The notes below the pieces were generated by a model, which did no database searches, was not told the DNA's origin, and saw only the letters and a list, made by a program, of their open reading frames with translations. A stretch of 64,000 nucleotides of DNA from Sediminicola sp040566555 (lineage in GTDB: Bacteria > Bacteroidota > Bacteroidia > Flavobacteriales > Flavobacteriaceae): NCBI RefSeq assembly GCF_040566555.1, contig NZ_JBEWYP010000008.1, positions 1 to 64,000 on the forward strand, in the 5' to 3' direction. Position 1 is the stretch's first letter. Each line of letters starts with the position of its first letter. The position numbers were made by a program, and so were the translations under genes. Of the stretch, positions 28,402 through 37,407 are shown piece after piece.

Positions 28402-29132
28402 TATCTATTTCGGTTTTTTAGTTGCACCACCGTTAGGTAGAGGAAAAAAAGGCAGATACTTAAGAAATAAATAAAATCCCTAGTATCCAGTACGCCTTTG
28501 GAAATATTGGTAAAATGTGCCTTCATCCCTAAATTCTGGATGAACAAGGATAGTTCTCCATCCGATATCACAGTGGCAATACCTTCAAATCCATAAAAAA
28601 GGAAAAAGCAAAGAACAATACCCAAGATAAAAGCAACGATTTGATTTTCGGTCAGTGTTGACGTAAATAGACCAATGGAGATATAACTAGCTAATAAAAA
28701 GAGTAGGCCAAAATAGGAGCCAACAACAATGCCCATGTCCAAGTTGCCAACAGTTGTACCCAATTGAGAAACACAGTATACATATAGGAATGTCGGAATA
28801 ACGGCGATGATGGCCAGCGTAAGGGTACCCAAGAATTTACCGATGACTGTATGTGAAAGGGGAATGGGTTTAATAAACAGCAGTTCCAAAGTGCCCAATT
28901 TAATCTCTTCTGAAAAACTTCTCATGGTTATCGCGGGGATCAGAAAAAGAAACACCCATGGGGCAAGAAGAAAAAATTTATCCAAATCGGCAAACCCATA
29001 ATCCAGGATATTGAAAGGCCCTTTGAAGACCCATAGGAAAAGGCCCGTTAAAACCAAAAAAAGCCCTATGACCAAATAGCCAATTGGCGACGTAAAAAAT
29101 GCTTGTACTTCCCTTTTATATATGGCTAACAT
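28401..29132 (-). CDS. gldF: Gliding motility ABC transporter permease GldF
   Basis: A 243-residue permease with six predicted membrane helices. The N-terminus (KREVQAFFTSPIGYLVIG) is the ABC-2 signature of GldF, and FSEEIKLGTLELLFIKPI is the conserved cytoplasmic coupling loop. It works with GldG (overlapping downstream) and the ATPase GldA, encoded elsewhere. It begins 10 bases after the small monooxygenase-like gene, so 30270-26737 may be one operon. Confidence 0.93.
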   Translation of the reverse strand: MLAIYKREVQAFFTSPIGYLVIGLFLVLTGLFLWVFKGPFNILDYGFADLDKFFLLAPWVFLFLIPAITMRSFSEEIKLGTLELLFIKPIPLSHTVIGKFLGTLTLAIIAVIPTFLYVYCVSQLGTTVGNLDMGIVVGSYFGLLFLLASYISIGLFTSTLTENQIVAFILGIVLCFFLFYGFEGIATVISDGELSLFIQNLGMKAHFTNISKGVLDTRDFIYFLSICLFFLYLTVVQLKNRNR

Positions 29133-29142
29133 ACCCTTGTAA

Positions 29143-29439
29143 TCAGTTTAATGTAACTTTCTTATCCACACTCCAAGCCTCAGCTCTTTCAGCAAACAAT
29201 GCTTTTGTCTGTCCCCAAATATTTTTGAATAGCTCTGAATTCCTATAATTGTCCAAATTTTCTTCCGTTTGCCAATAGCTATAGGTGAAAAAGATGTTAG
29301 GGTGATCTTTATCCTGCAATAACTCTAAAAAGGTACACCCTTCAACGTTTCTAATCAATTTTTTTGAATCTTCAAAAATTTGCTCAAAACTAGCAATATT
29401 TTCTTTTTTAAAGGTCAATTTTACTATTCGTACGAACAT
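29143..29439 (-). CDS. Antibiotic biosynthesis monooxygenase (ABM) domain protein
   Basis: A 98-residue single-domain protein of the dimeric alpha/beta-barrel ABM family. The typical order is visible: an N-terminal strand (MFVRIVKLTF), a helix with FEQIFEDSKKLIRNVEGC, the strand FLELLQDKDHPNIFFTYSYWQTEENLDNYR and a C-terminal helix. Members act as quinol monooxygenases, heme-degrading enzymes or stress proteins, and no residue here decides between these. The start codon touches the upstream SAM-hydroxide adenosyltransferase stop (TAAATG), so they are co-translated. Confidence 0.82.
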   Translation of the reverse strand: MFVRIVKLTFKKENIASFEQIFEDSKKLIRNVEGCTFLELLQDKDHPNIFFTYSYWQTEENLDNYRNSELFKNIWGQTKALFAERAEAWSVDKKVTLN

Positions 29440-30270
29440 TTAAATAAAGTTTATGGTAATGGTATCCCTATAGTCAAGTCCCAGTAGGGTAGAAGCGCCT
29501 CCAACGGTATTGAGGTCACTCTTGTAGATGGCTAATTCTATATATTCTGAGGAATTAAATAGGGCCAGAAGATCTCCGGGGCCTTTTCTTTGATTTTTGT
29601 CCAAATCAAAATTTATGATATCACTAAATTTTTTGTGAATTACGGTCAGCTTTTTGTTTCTGGCCTTCAATTCAAATTTTCGACCATTGCGGTAGGCTTC
29701 AAATAGGCTTTTTTGAATGTTGGAAACTACGTTGCCATAATTATCAATATATATCACATGCCCAGTGATAGTTTTGAGATTATCCGATACAATTGGTGTG
29801 AATTCTTTAAGATCCCGCAGTTGATCAAATGATTTACCAACAACCTCCAGGGTCCCTCCACGGGCTATATGGCATGCCACCTTAACAAAGACATCCATTA
29901 CAGGAAATGAGGTCTGCCCAGTATCCGGCAAACTGATCTCAACAATTTTGTCTGGTAGTACTTCTGAAATGATCAAACCAAGTACTCCATTGTTGGCCAC
30001 AATAAAATAATGACCGTCCACAAAGACCGCAATATGCTGATTTTCTGGGGTTTCTTCTGAATCGATACCAACAATATGTATGGTTCCTTTCGGAAAAGTT
30101 TTATAGGAATTTTTTAGAATATAGGCGCATTCCTGTATATTAAAGGGACTTATAGAATGCGAAATATCAACAATTCTGGCATCATCGAGTTCACTGTAGA
30201 TAGTGCCCTTAATTGCTCCAATAAAATGATCTTTATGTCCAAAATCAGTTGTTAACGTAATGATTGCCAT
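29440..30270 (-). CDS. SAM hydroxide adenosyltransferase (DUF62 family)
   Basis: A 276-residue relative of fluorinase and chlorinase that splits S-adenosylmethionine with hydroxide into adenosine and methionine. The N-terminal TLTTDFGHKDHFIGAIKG, the central SEETPENQHIAVFVDGHYFIVANNGVL and the TGHVIYIDNYGNVVSNI strand are the family signatures. The D-R-H type catalytic residues appear to be kept, which fits the hydrolase rather than the halogenase. It is the first gene of the run leading into gldFG. A promoter candidate is at 30330-30337. Confidence 0.88.
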   Translation of the reverse strand: MAIITLTTDFGHKDHFIGAIKGTIYSELDDARIVDISHSISPFNIQECAYILKNSYKTFPKGTIHIVGIDSEETPENQHIAVFVDGHYFIVANNGVLGLIISEVLPDKIVEISLPDTGQTSFPVMDVFVKVACHIARGGTLEVVGKSFDQLRDLKEFTPIVSDNLKTITGHVIYIDNYGNVVSNIQKSLFEAYRNGRKFELKARNKKLTVIHKKFSDIINFDLDKNQRKGPGDLLALFNSSEYIELAIYKSDLNTVGGASTLLGLDYRDTITINFI

Positions 30271-30316
30271 GTAGCACTGTTGATATGTTTTTAGGAATGC
30301 AAACTGATTTTTTACT

Positions 30317-30324
30317 TAAGTTTG
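30317..30324 (+). promoter_or_regulatory. Possible -7 element (TAAGTTTG) for the phoH-like gene
   Basis: Fits TAnnTTTG and would give a leader of about 67 bases before the TTG start at 30398. It overlaps the divergent minus-strand promoter region. Confidence 0.35.
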
Positions 30325-30329
30325 TTAAA

Positions 30330-30337
30330 CAAAATTA
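30330..30337 (-). promoter_or_regulatory. Possible -7 element (TAATTTTG) for the SAM hydrolase operon
   Basis: Fits TAnnTTTG on the minus strand, 60 bases before the ATG at 30270. Confidence 0.33.
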
Positions 30338-30397
30338 CACAAAAAATTAGCCAACGGAAATTTTCTTTACGGTCATGAACTTTTAAATCCATATTCT

Positions 30398-31351
30398 TTG
30401 AACGAACTTATAATTGAACTTACGGAAATTAGTCCAAGAGAATTTTTTGGACAACAGAATGAAAACATTGATTTACTTAAGAAATACTTTCCCAAATTAA
30501 AGATTGTTGCTAGGGGCAGTAAGGTAAAAGTGTATGGGGATGAGGATCTCTTGGAGGAGTTCGATAGGCGGTTTGAGAAGATGACAGCGCATTTTGCGAA
30601 GTACAATAAGCTAGATGAGAACGTCATTGAAAGAATTCTTGCCAGCAACGGACAAGAAGATATGGAAACCTCCCAAATCAGTACCGATGTGTTATTGCAC
30701 GGGGTTAGTGGCAGGCTGATCAAGGCACAGACATTAAACCAACAAAAATTGGTGGATTCGTCCAAACAAAACGATATGGTCTTCGCCGTAGGTCCTGCAG
30801 GAACCGGGAAGACATATACCGGGGTGGCCTTAGCCGTAAAAGCATTAAAGGAGAAGCAGGTAAAGCGAATCATTTTAACCAGGCCTGCTGTAGAGGCCGG
30901 AGAGAATTTAGGGTTTTTGCCTGGCGATTTAAAGGAGAAGTTAGATCCCTATATGCAGCCATTATATGATGCGTTGAGGGACATGATACCCCCAGAAAAA
31001 CTGGCCCATTTTATAGAAAACGGCACTATTCAAATAGCGCCCTTGGCCTTTATGAGAGGAAGAACGTTGGACAATGCCTTCGTGATCTTGGATGAGGCCC
31101 AAAACACCACCCATGCGCAGATGAAGATGTTCTTGACCAGGATGGGTAAGAATGCCAAGTTCATCATCACAGGGGACCCAGGACAAATAGATTTGCCAAG
31201 GCGAATTATATCCGGATTAAAGGAAGCTCTCTTGGTGCTTAAAAATGTAGAAGGAATAGGAATCATATATCTGGACGACAAAGACGTGATCCGTCATCGT
31301 TTGGTCAAGAAGGTAATTGATGCGTATAAAGATATAGAGCATCAAAATTAA
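30398..31351 (+). CDS. PhoH family ATPase
   Basis: A 317-residue PhoH-like P-loop protein. Residues 1-100 form an N-terminal KH-like region (ELTEISPREFFGQQNENIDLLKKYFP). The ATPase core has Walker A GPAGTGKTYTG (about 128-138), Walker B VILDEAQNTTHAQMKMFLTRMG and the sensor GDPGQIDLPR. PhoH-like proteins act in RNA metabolism and stress responses. The frame has no ATG before the domain, so the TTG at 30398 is the likely start. purC follows by 6 bases, so the two are probably co-transcribed. Confidence 0.92.
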   Translation: MNELIIELTEISPREFFGQQNENIDLLKKYFPKLKIVARGSKVKVYGDEDLLEEFDRRFEKMTAHFAKYNKLDENVIERILASNGQEDMETSQISTDVLLHGVSGRLIKAQTLNQQKLVDSSKQNDMVFAVGPAGTGKTYTGVALAVKALKEKQVKRIILTRPAVEAGENLGFLPGDLKEKLDPYMQPLYDALRDMIPPEKLAHFIENGTIQIAPLAFMRGRTLDNAFVILDEAQNTTHAQMKMFLTRMGKNAKFIITGDPGQIDLPRRIISGLKEALLVLKNVEGIGIIYLDDKDVIRHRLVKKVIDAYKDIEHQN

Positions 31352-31357
31352 GATTAG

Positions 31358-32308
31358 ATGAACAATACCATTACAAGCACAAATTTTAATTTTCCCGGAC
31401 AAAAAAGTGTCTACAAGGGAAAAGTTAGGGAAGTATACCAGTTAGAAAACGATATTTTGGTGATGGTTGCCACGGATAGGCTCTCTGCCTTTGACGTGGT
31501 AATGCCCAAAGGGATTCCTTATAAAGGACAGATTCTAAATCAGATCGCCACCAAAATGATGGCGGATACGGCCGATATTGTACCTAATTGGCTTTTGGCA
31601 ACCCCAGACCCCAACGTTGCCGTTGGCTATGCTTGCGAGCCCTTTAAGGTAGAAATGGTAATTCGAGGATATATGTCGGGCCATGCTGCAAGGGAATACA
31701 AATTGGGCAAGAGGATTTTATGTGGGGTTACAATGCCAGAAGGCATGAAGGAAAACGATAAGTTTCCGCACCCCATCATTACTCCGGCTACAAAAGCTGA
31801 AATGGGAGATCATGATGAGGATATTTCCAGAGAGGATATTTTAAAAAGGGGCATAGTCTCAGAAGAAGATTATGTCGTATTGGAAAAATACACCCGAGAT
31901 CTTTTTCAAAGAGGCACCGAAATTGCCGCTAAAAGAGGTTTGATATTGGTAGACACCAAATATGAATTTGGCAAGACCAAAGATGGTAAAATTGTATTGA
32001 TAGATGAGATCCATACCCCAGATTCCTCCCGTTATTTTTATGCAGATGGCTATGAGGAAAGACAAAATAGGATGGAGCCACAAAAGCAACTCTCTAAAGA
32101 GTTTGTGAGACAATGGTTGATCAGTGAGGGGTTCCAAGGATTGGAAGGACAAAAAGTTCCTGTAATGTCTGATGAATATATTACCACAGTGTCAGAAAGG
32201 TATATAGAACTCTATGAGAATATTACCGGTGAGAAGTTTGTTAAGGCAGATATATCGGATATCCAATCACGTATTGAAAAAAATGTTCTCGCTTATTTAA
32301 AGTCGTAG
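31358..32308 (+). CDS. purC: Phosphoribosylaminoimidazole-succinocarboxamide synthase
   Basis: A 316-residue SAICAR synthetase that joins aspartate to CAIR with ATP in purine biosynthesis. Residues KSVYKGKVREVYQLEND form the N-terminal ATP-binding start, DRLSAFDVVMPKGIPYKG is the substrate loop, and the two signatures ILVDTKYEFGKTKDG and LIDEIHTPDSSRYF are complete. It is the longer, about 310-residue form common in Bacteroidota. It lies 6 bases after the phoH-like gene and ends before a terminator. Confidence 0.96.
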   Translation: MNNTITSTNFNFPGQKSVYKGKVREVYQLENDILVMVATDRLSAFDVVMPKGIPYKGQILNQIATKMMADTADIVPNWLLATPDPNVAVGYACEPFKVEMVIRGYMSGHAAREYKLGKRILCGVTMPEGMKENDKFPHPIITPATKAEMGDHDEDISREDILKRGIVSEEDYVVLEKYTRDLFQRGTEIAAKRGLILVDTKYEFGKTKDGKIVLIDEIHTPDSSRYFYADGYEERQNRMEPQKQLSKEFVRQWLISEGFQGLEGQKVPVMSDEYITTVSERYIELYENITGEKFVKADISDIQSRIEKNVLAYLKS

Positions 32309-32328
32309 GCTGAATTTTATAAGATTTA

Positions 32329-32367
32329 AGCTCCTAGAAAAGTAATACTGTTCTGGGAGCTTTTTTA
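32329..32367. terminator. Terminator between purC and the convergent exonuclease gene
   Basis: AGCTCCTAGAA pairs imperfectly with TTCTGGGAGCT, then TTTTTT. It just overlaps the stop codon of the minus-strand exonuclease gene. Confidence 0.7.
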
Positions 32368-33024
32368 TTTGAACAGATCCTTCAAGGTGGGTTCCTTTCT
32401 GTATTTCATCCTGTTCAGAATCTTAAGAAAAGCAATGGCGGTAATGTAGGAGTCGCCAATAGCAGTATGCCTATCTTCTTTTGAGATATTGAACTTATCT
32501 GCAAGGTCATCAAGGGTGTAATGTTCTTTTTTTTCGAGCAACGTCGTCATAAGCAAGGATTTTTTGTACAATACCGCTGTATCCAAAGCCTTGTTCTTTA
32601 ATTTGGGCAATCCATGGCGTTCCAGGGCCCTATTGATCATGGTGATATCAAATTTGGTGTGGTGTGCTATGATTACAGAATTCCCTAGGTACTCCAATAA
32701 TTGCTGCAAGGCTTCAATTTCTGATAGGCGTTCTATCTTTCCTTTTTTTAGGATACAATGTATTTCTGCACTTTCAATATTATAGTGTTCTTGATGTACA
32801 AACACCTCCAAGCTGTCTTGTATAGCAATGGTGTTGTTTTGAAGTCCAATAGCGCCTATACATAGAATCCGATCCGTATTATAATCAAACCCTGTGGTTT
32901 CTGTATCTAGTACTACAAAGCGAACCGACTTTAGGTCATTGGGGATTTTATTCTCGAAAGACTTTTCATAAGTGATCCAAAAATCTGGGTAATCCTTTTT
33001 CTGCTTTTTGAAGAGGTTTATCAT
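32365..33024 (-). CDS. DEDDh 3'-5' exonuclease (DnaQ/PolC-epsilon-like)
   Basis: A 219-residue exonuclease of the DnaQ family. The four metal-binding acids and the His are visible in order: VLDTETTGFD (Exo I), HHTKFDITM (Exo II) and HTAIGDSYITA (Exo III with the DEDDh His). Its start overlaps the stop of the upstream DUF294 gene by four bases (ATGA), so the two are translationally coupled. The pairing suggests it processes a nucleic acid or nucleotide under control of the signalling protein rather than proofreading for the replicase. Confidence 0.87.
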   Translation of the reverse strand: MINLFKKQKKDYPDFWITYEKSFENKIPNDLKSVRFVVLDTETTGFDYNTDRILCIGAIGLQNNTIAIQDSLEVFVHQEHYNIESAEIHCILKKGKIERLSEIEALQQLLEYLGNSVIIAHHTKFDITMINRALERHGLPKLKNKALDTAVLYKKSLLMTTLLEKKEHYTLDDLADKFNISKEDRHTAIGDSYITAIAFLKILNRMKYRKEPTLKDLFK

Positions 33025-34943
33025 CCTAATATATTGGCTACTTTAAAACGGATTGAAATGAGTTCCTGAATTTCTGAAATGGTCTTGAAGGTCCTTTTTA
33101 GCTTTATTTTTTCCTCCTTGGTAAGGGATTCCAGGGCTATGAACCTACCGGAATCATTATGGCGCAAGCCCTGCTTGGTTCTAAATTTTAATAGAGCTTT
33201 GGAAGCATATGAACAGGCCAGATACAGTTCTTCATTATTGGGTTCCAATTGCGCCAATTTTTCAAATCGTTCCGAAGTATTGTTGATTGATTTTACGGAG
33301 TGGGATAAGATAAGAACTCGGGCGGCATCAGTCAATGGCATTAGTGCACGTCTTTTAATATCAAAGAAATCCTTATGGGCACCATCCTGTTCAACCAAAA
33401 ACTGCCTAAAAAATCCGGTAGGGGATGGGTTTTGAAGGGCACCACTTGCTAAATGCACATAAAATATGGGGTAACTGCTTACGCTCTTAAAAATATATTC
33501 AGATAGTTCAGTTACCATTTGGGCATCCCCATAGGCCAAACTATAGTCAAAAAATATAGAGGACAGCAACACTTCATCATTTCCTGGGTTAGTGATCCAA
33601 TGGGAAACGGTTTGTTTCCATTGTTCTAGACTCTGACACCATTTGGGGTTGGAGGCCATCATTTCCGCGGGACAATAATCATATCCAATGACGTTAAGAC
33701 CTTTATTTACGGTGGAAGCCAATTTTAAAAAATAGGCCTTGGTCTCTTCCAATAATTCATCTTCCACATCTTCAAAAACAAGGGCATTGTCCTGATCTGT
33801 ATGCAACAGTTGTTCACTTCTTCCCTGGCTTCCCATTGCCAGCCAAGCAAATTTTACTGGTGGCGGATCTTGCATTTTCGTCAGGGCTATCTTAACGACT
33901 TGCTTGATGCAGGCATCGTTCAATTCTGTTATAATTTTAGAAGTCAAGGTCATCGGAATATTTTGTGCCAAATACCCTTGGAGTAACTGCATGATACTGG
34001 CCCTGATGGGCTTGATTTCCTTAAACCTTTTCGCTCTTTTAATTGCCTTTATAAGAACGGCAGGATTATTACCTAGGGCAACCATTATATCATGCTTGGA
34101 AAGAATACCACAGGCTTTGGTATTGGTTGTACCATCCTTTGTAAGGCACAAGTGGCTGATATTGCTCTTCATCATGGCCATTTGGGCCTGGGTGATGGTT
34201 AGATTCTTGCGGTAGGTGATAACAGGGGAAGTCATTATTTTGGATGCGGCCGTTGTTATGGGATACTCTCCTGTGACTACTTTATTCCTCAAATCTTTAT
34301 CTGTAATGATCCCTATGGGCAAAGAGTCCTTCACCACCAGCATGGCACCGACATTTTTTTTGGTCATTGTCGCGGCTATTGACTTTGCTGTAGTCCTAGG
34401 AGAACATGTAACAAGTTTCTTAGAATATTTTACAGGTTGAAGATCATGTAGTTTTTGAATTGTATTTACTTCCTCCACTATTTCTGACTCACCAAAAAGT
34501 TTTCCCCTATGGCTTTTAGAATAGGGGTTTCGGGTGTTGGAAGCAAAGCTTTCAATAAGAAAGTTTCCTACCGCTTTATTTTCGAGTGCATAAGGCTTAA
34601 AGATTGATATTGGAATAGCATAAAGAATACTCTCTTCATGGGTTTTGGCCTCCATTTTATAGTTTTCAAGAGCAATAAGCGGCCTTAATCCAAAAATATC
34701 TCCTTCATCACAAATATCCACAATATCGTTGTTAGGACTTTTGCGCAAGGCAACTGCGCCCTTGTGTACCACATAGAAATGGGAGTGTGACTCTTCATTT
34801 GCAGCAAAAATAAGGGTGTCTTTTTCTTTGTAAATAATAGAGATTTGCTCCGAAAGAGTTTCAATTTCGTGCTGCGGGAGGAGGCTGAAAGGAGGGTAGT
34901 TTTTCAGAAAATCAGCAACCCTATGGGAAATGGTATTCTTCAT
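33021..34943 (-). CDS. cNMP-binding / CBS pair / DUF294 nucleotidyltransferase-like protein
   Basis: A 640-residue cytoplasmic signalling protein. Domains in order: a cyclic-nucleotide-binding fold (about 15-130), a CBS pair (about 165-290, with MTSPVITYRKNLTITQAQMAMM), a GlnD-like nucleotidyltransferase domain with GSQGRSEQLLHTDQDNA (G-S...D-x-D, about 370-390), and a C-terminal DUF294_C helical domain. Its likely role is to sense nucleotides and add or remove a nucleotide on a partner, as PII uridylyltransferase does. It is the first gene of a two-gene operon with the exonuclease. The targets are unknown. Confidence 0.85.
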   Translation of the reverse strand: MKNTISHRVADFLKNYPPFSLLPQHEIETLSEQISIIYKEKDTLIFAANEESHSHFYVVHKGAVALRKSPNNDIVDICDEGDIFGLRPLIALENYKMEAKTHEESILYAIPISIFKPYALENKAVGNFLIESFASNTRNPYSKSHRGKLFGESEIVEEVNTIQKLHDLQPVKYSKKLVTCSPRTTAKSIAATMTKKNVGAMLVVKDSLPIGIITDKDLRNKVVTGEYPITTAASKIMTSPVITYRKNLTITQAQMAMMKSNISHLCLTKDGTTNTKACGILSKHDIMVALGNNPAVLIKAIKRAKRFKEIKPIRASIMQLLQGYLAQNIPMTLTSKIITELNDACIKQVVKIALTKMQDPPPVKFAWLAMGSQGRSEQLLHTDQDNALVFEDVEDELLEETKAYFLKLASTVNKGLNVIGYDYCPAEMMASNPKWCQSLEQWKQTVSHWITNPGNDEVLLSSIFFDYSLAYGDAQMVTELSEYIFKSVSSYPIFYVHLASGALQNPSPTGFFRQFLVEQDGAHKDFFDIKRRALMPLTDAARVLILSHSVKSINNTSERFEKLAQLEPNNEELYLACSYASKALLKFRTKQGLRHNDSGRFIALESLTKEEKIKLKRTFKTISEIQELISIRFKVANILG

Positions 34944-35198
34944 GGCACAAATTTGTGGATAAAGTTACTCTATAGACTAATGAATAGGCCTAAAAATACT
35001 CAATAATTAGATGTTGAAAAAATTCGCCACCTCCTTAATGTATTCTATGTTGTGAAATGAAAGGTAGTATCATTCTGAAAAAGCAAGAGAGTGGAAAATT
35101 GCCAGTTAATTGGGAGACTGACTGATAATTTATTATTTGTTTAAGAAATAATTTAAAACTTTAAACAAAAATTAAGAATATTTACCGTATTCATCCTC

Positions 35199-35206
35199 TA
35201 CCTTTA
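35199..35206 (+). promoter_or_regulatory. Possible -7 element (TACCTTTA) for the fasciclin gene
   Basis: Differs from TAnnTTTG only at the last base and lies 30 bases before the ATG at 35229. Confidence 0.28.
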
Positions 35207-35228
35207 CAAAAACTAAAAAATAGAAACT

Positions 35229-35816
35229 ATGAACCTAATTAAAATTATTAGCGCCTTTGCACTTGTTGGAGTAATCTCTACATCATGTGGGCAAACAAAA
35301 AAAGAAGCGTCAGATGCCGTGGACGAAGCCTCTACTGAGGTAATGGAGGTTGTTCAAGAGACAGTTGAAACTCCAAATATTGTAGGCGTTGCCGCTGGAA
35401 ACGAAAACTTTACAACTTTGGTAGCAGCAGTAAAAGCTGCAGATTTAGTAGCAACCTTGAGCAGTGAAGGACCATTTACTGTTTTTGCACCGACCAATGA
35501 CGCATTTGCAAAACTACCAGAAGGAACTGTAGACGGACTTTTAAAGCCGGAAAGCAAGGAAACTTTGACAGCTGTATTGACTTACCACGTGGTGGCAGGA
35601 AAATTTGAAGCTGCTGCTGTTATCGATGCTATCAATAAGAACAATGGCAAGTTTACGGTAACCACGGTACAAGGTGGAACAATAACTTTGAGCTTAAAAG
35701 ATGGTAAGGTCCTATTGACCGATGCCAAAGGAGGAACCGCAACTGTGGTTATGGCTGATGTAGCTGCTTCCAATGGCGTGATACACGCTATCGATACTGT
35801 TGTGATGCCACAGTAG
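35229..35816 (+). CDS. Fasciclin-domain lipoprotein
   Basis: A 195-residue surface lipoprotein. A signal peptide with lipobox STSC (Cys about residue 20) is followed by a Glu-rich linker (about 25-50) and one fasciclin (FAS1) domain. The H1 motif TVFAPTNDAFAKLP and the H2 motif NGVIHAIDTVVMP are both clear. FAS1 domains mediate adhesion, and small bacterial forms are often induced by stress. It stands alone with its own terminator. Confidence 0.9.
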   Translation: MNLIKIISAFALVGVISTSCGQTKKEASDAVDEASTEVMEVVQETVETPNIVGVAAGNENFTTLVAAVKAADLVATLSSEGPFTVFAPTNDAFAKLPEGTVDGLLKPESKETLTAVLTYHVVAGKFEAAAVIDAINKNNGKFTVTTVQGGTITLSLKDGKVLLTDAKGGTATVVMADVAASNGVIHAIDTVVMPQ

Positions 35817-35837
35817 TAAATTCTAGTATTTTAATTT

Positions 35838-35874
35838 AAAAGCCGTCATCTTAAAGGTATGACGGCTTTTTTTG
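35838..35874 (+). terminator. Terminator after the fasciclin gene
   Basis: AGCCGTCAT pairs with ATGACGGCT around a 9-base loop, then TTTTTTT. Confidence 0.9.
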
Positions 35875-35957
35875 TTTTTTATTCGCTTCGATGCACTTCG
35901 AAATAAAAACTAAAAGCATCCATGTTAACCAGGAAACTAATAGTACAAAAGATAAGA

Positions 35958-37019
35958 TCATTCAATTTTTTTTGGTTTTGTTTCCTCACCACGGCCGAGT
36001 AATATATTAAGAGGCTTCCATTCCTCTATATAACCACTTACTATTTTGAGAATGGCCACAAAAGGGATGAACAACACCATCCCGGAAACTCCCCAAATAA
36101 TGCCTCCTCCTATAAGGGCTACCAATATGGCCCATGTGCTAACATTCATTTGTTCGCCTACCACTTTTGGAAAAATAATACTGCTTTCTAGATATTGGAC
36201 GAAGGAAAAAACAGCAATTACACCCAAAGGATACAGCCACGAACCTGTAGTAATATACACCACGGAAATGGGCAAAAGAGCACTTATAATAATTCCCACG
36301 TAGGGTACAATTGTCATTATTGCACTAAGCATTCCAAACAAAAGTGCGTGTTCTACCCCTAGGATCATCAAGCCTATACTGTTCAGGATACCTACAATAA
36401 CATATACCTTGATTAGCCCTATAATATATTTAAAGTAAGAATGGGAAACTTCACGGAGTATAAAATAAAGTCGGGAGTGATATTGTTCAGGTATCATGGA
36501 GCGCAGAACTTCAACAAATTGTCCCCTATGAAAGAGGAAAAGAACCGTGAAAACAGGAATCATAAACAATGCAAACAAAAAGTTGCCAACATTTTTAAAC
36601 AATGCTTGTAAAAATGTTCCAAATCCATTTCCCGAGTTGGCTGTAAGATTTTCCAACCAATAGGATTCAAAATTAAAATCTAAATCAAATCTTTCTTTTA
36701 GCCATCCTTGCAAACCTTCTTCCAGTTTTTCTACAAGAAAGGGAATATCATTTTTCAAAAAAGACAATTGCCACATTAGAAGCCACAAAATTCCTAGGAA
36801 CAATAAGAATACGAGGGTAATGGAAAGTGCAATAGCCAAACTTCTGGGCCATTTTTTATTTTCAAGTGCACTACAAAAAGGATAAAGTATCAGGGCTATT
36901 AAAAGAGCAAAGGATAATGGAATGAAGAGGACTTTTCCAAAATAAAGAAAAAGAAACGTAAAAAACAGGATCTGTATGTATTTCAGATAGGACCCGGAAA
37001 AGCTGTTTTTTACATTCAT
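35958..37019 (-). CDS. AI-2E family transporter
   Basis: A 353-residue permease with about eight membrane helices. It has the PF01594 pattern: an N-terminal pair of helices, a soluble linker (about 100-135), then FHRGQFVEVLRSMIPEQYH and the conserved PYVGIIISALLPISV and LVGEQMNV-like loops. The family was named for a proposed autoinducer-2 exporter, but most members are of unknown substrate and some are sodium/proton antiporters. No lux gene is nearby. It is a single gene. Confidence 0.85.
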   Translation of the reverse strand: MNVKNSFSGSYLKYIQILFFTFLFLYFGKVLFIPLSFALLIALILYPFCSALENKKWPRSLAIALSITLVFLLFLGILWLLMWQLSFLKNDIPFLVEKLEEGLQGWLKERFDLDFNFESYWLENLTANSGNGFGTFLQALFKNVGNFLFALFMIPVFTVLFLFHRGQFVEVLRSMIPEQYHSRLYFILREVSHSYFKYIIGLIKVYVIVGILNSIGLMILGVEHALLFGMLSAIMTIVPYVGIIISALLPISVVYITTGSWLYPLGVIAVFSFVQYLESSIIFPKVVGEQMNVSTWAILVALIGGGIIWGVSGMVLFIPFVAILKIVSGYIEEWKPLNILLGRGEETKPKKIE

Positions 37020-37407
37020 GGTGCTAGGTTTTTATAGCATTAGAAAACCAGCCCATTACCTTGATTTTAGTCCCCTGTTATAAAAAGATCGTTTCTAGTT
37101 CTTGTTTAGGGATCCCAAGTTGAACTTGCAAGGTTAAAATCAATATTACAAATGGTTGGTTTTACTATCTATTCGTACTCTAATGTAAGGATTTCATTTA
37201 ATTTAGAACCAGAAAATAAGGAATTGAATACCAAAAATGTAACTATACCGTCGATGCACAAGAAAAATAGCCTCAAAAGAGTTTATGGTATCAACTGCTC
37301 TTAATTCATAATTTATTTTAATACAAATTGCTTTAAAAGCAAGGAACCATAAATAGTATTTATGGTTCCCAGTTCCTTATGTAGCTACGTTAATATAGCT
37401 AGTGGTG
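37020..37407. other. Intergenic region, no gene seen
   Basis: Between two minus-strand genes. Its only clear structure is the hairpin at 37343-37369; the rest shows no frame or RNA I can support. Confidence 0.6.
37343..37369 (-). terminator. Hairpin downstream of the DUF1338 gene
   Basis: GGAACCATAAATA pairs perfectly with its complement across a one-base centre, and a T-containing tract follows on the minus strand. It is a plausible terminator, although the tract is not a clean T run. Confidence 0.45.
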
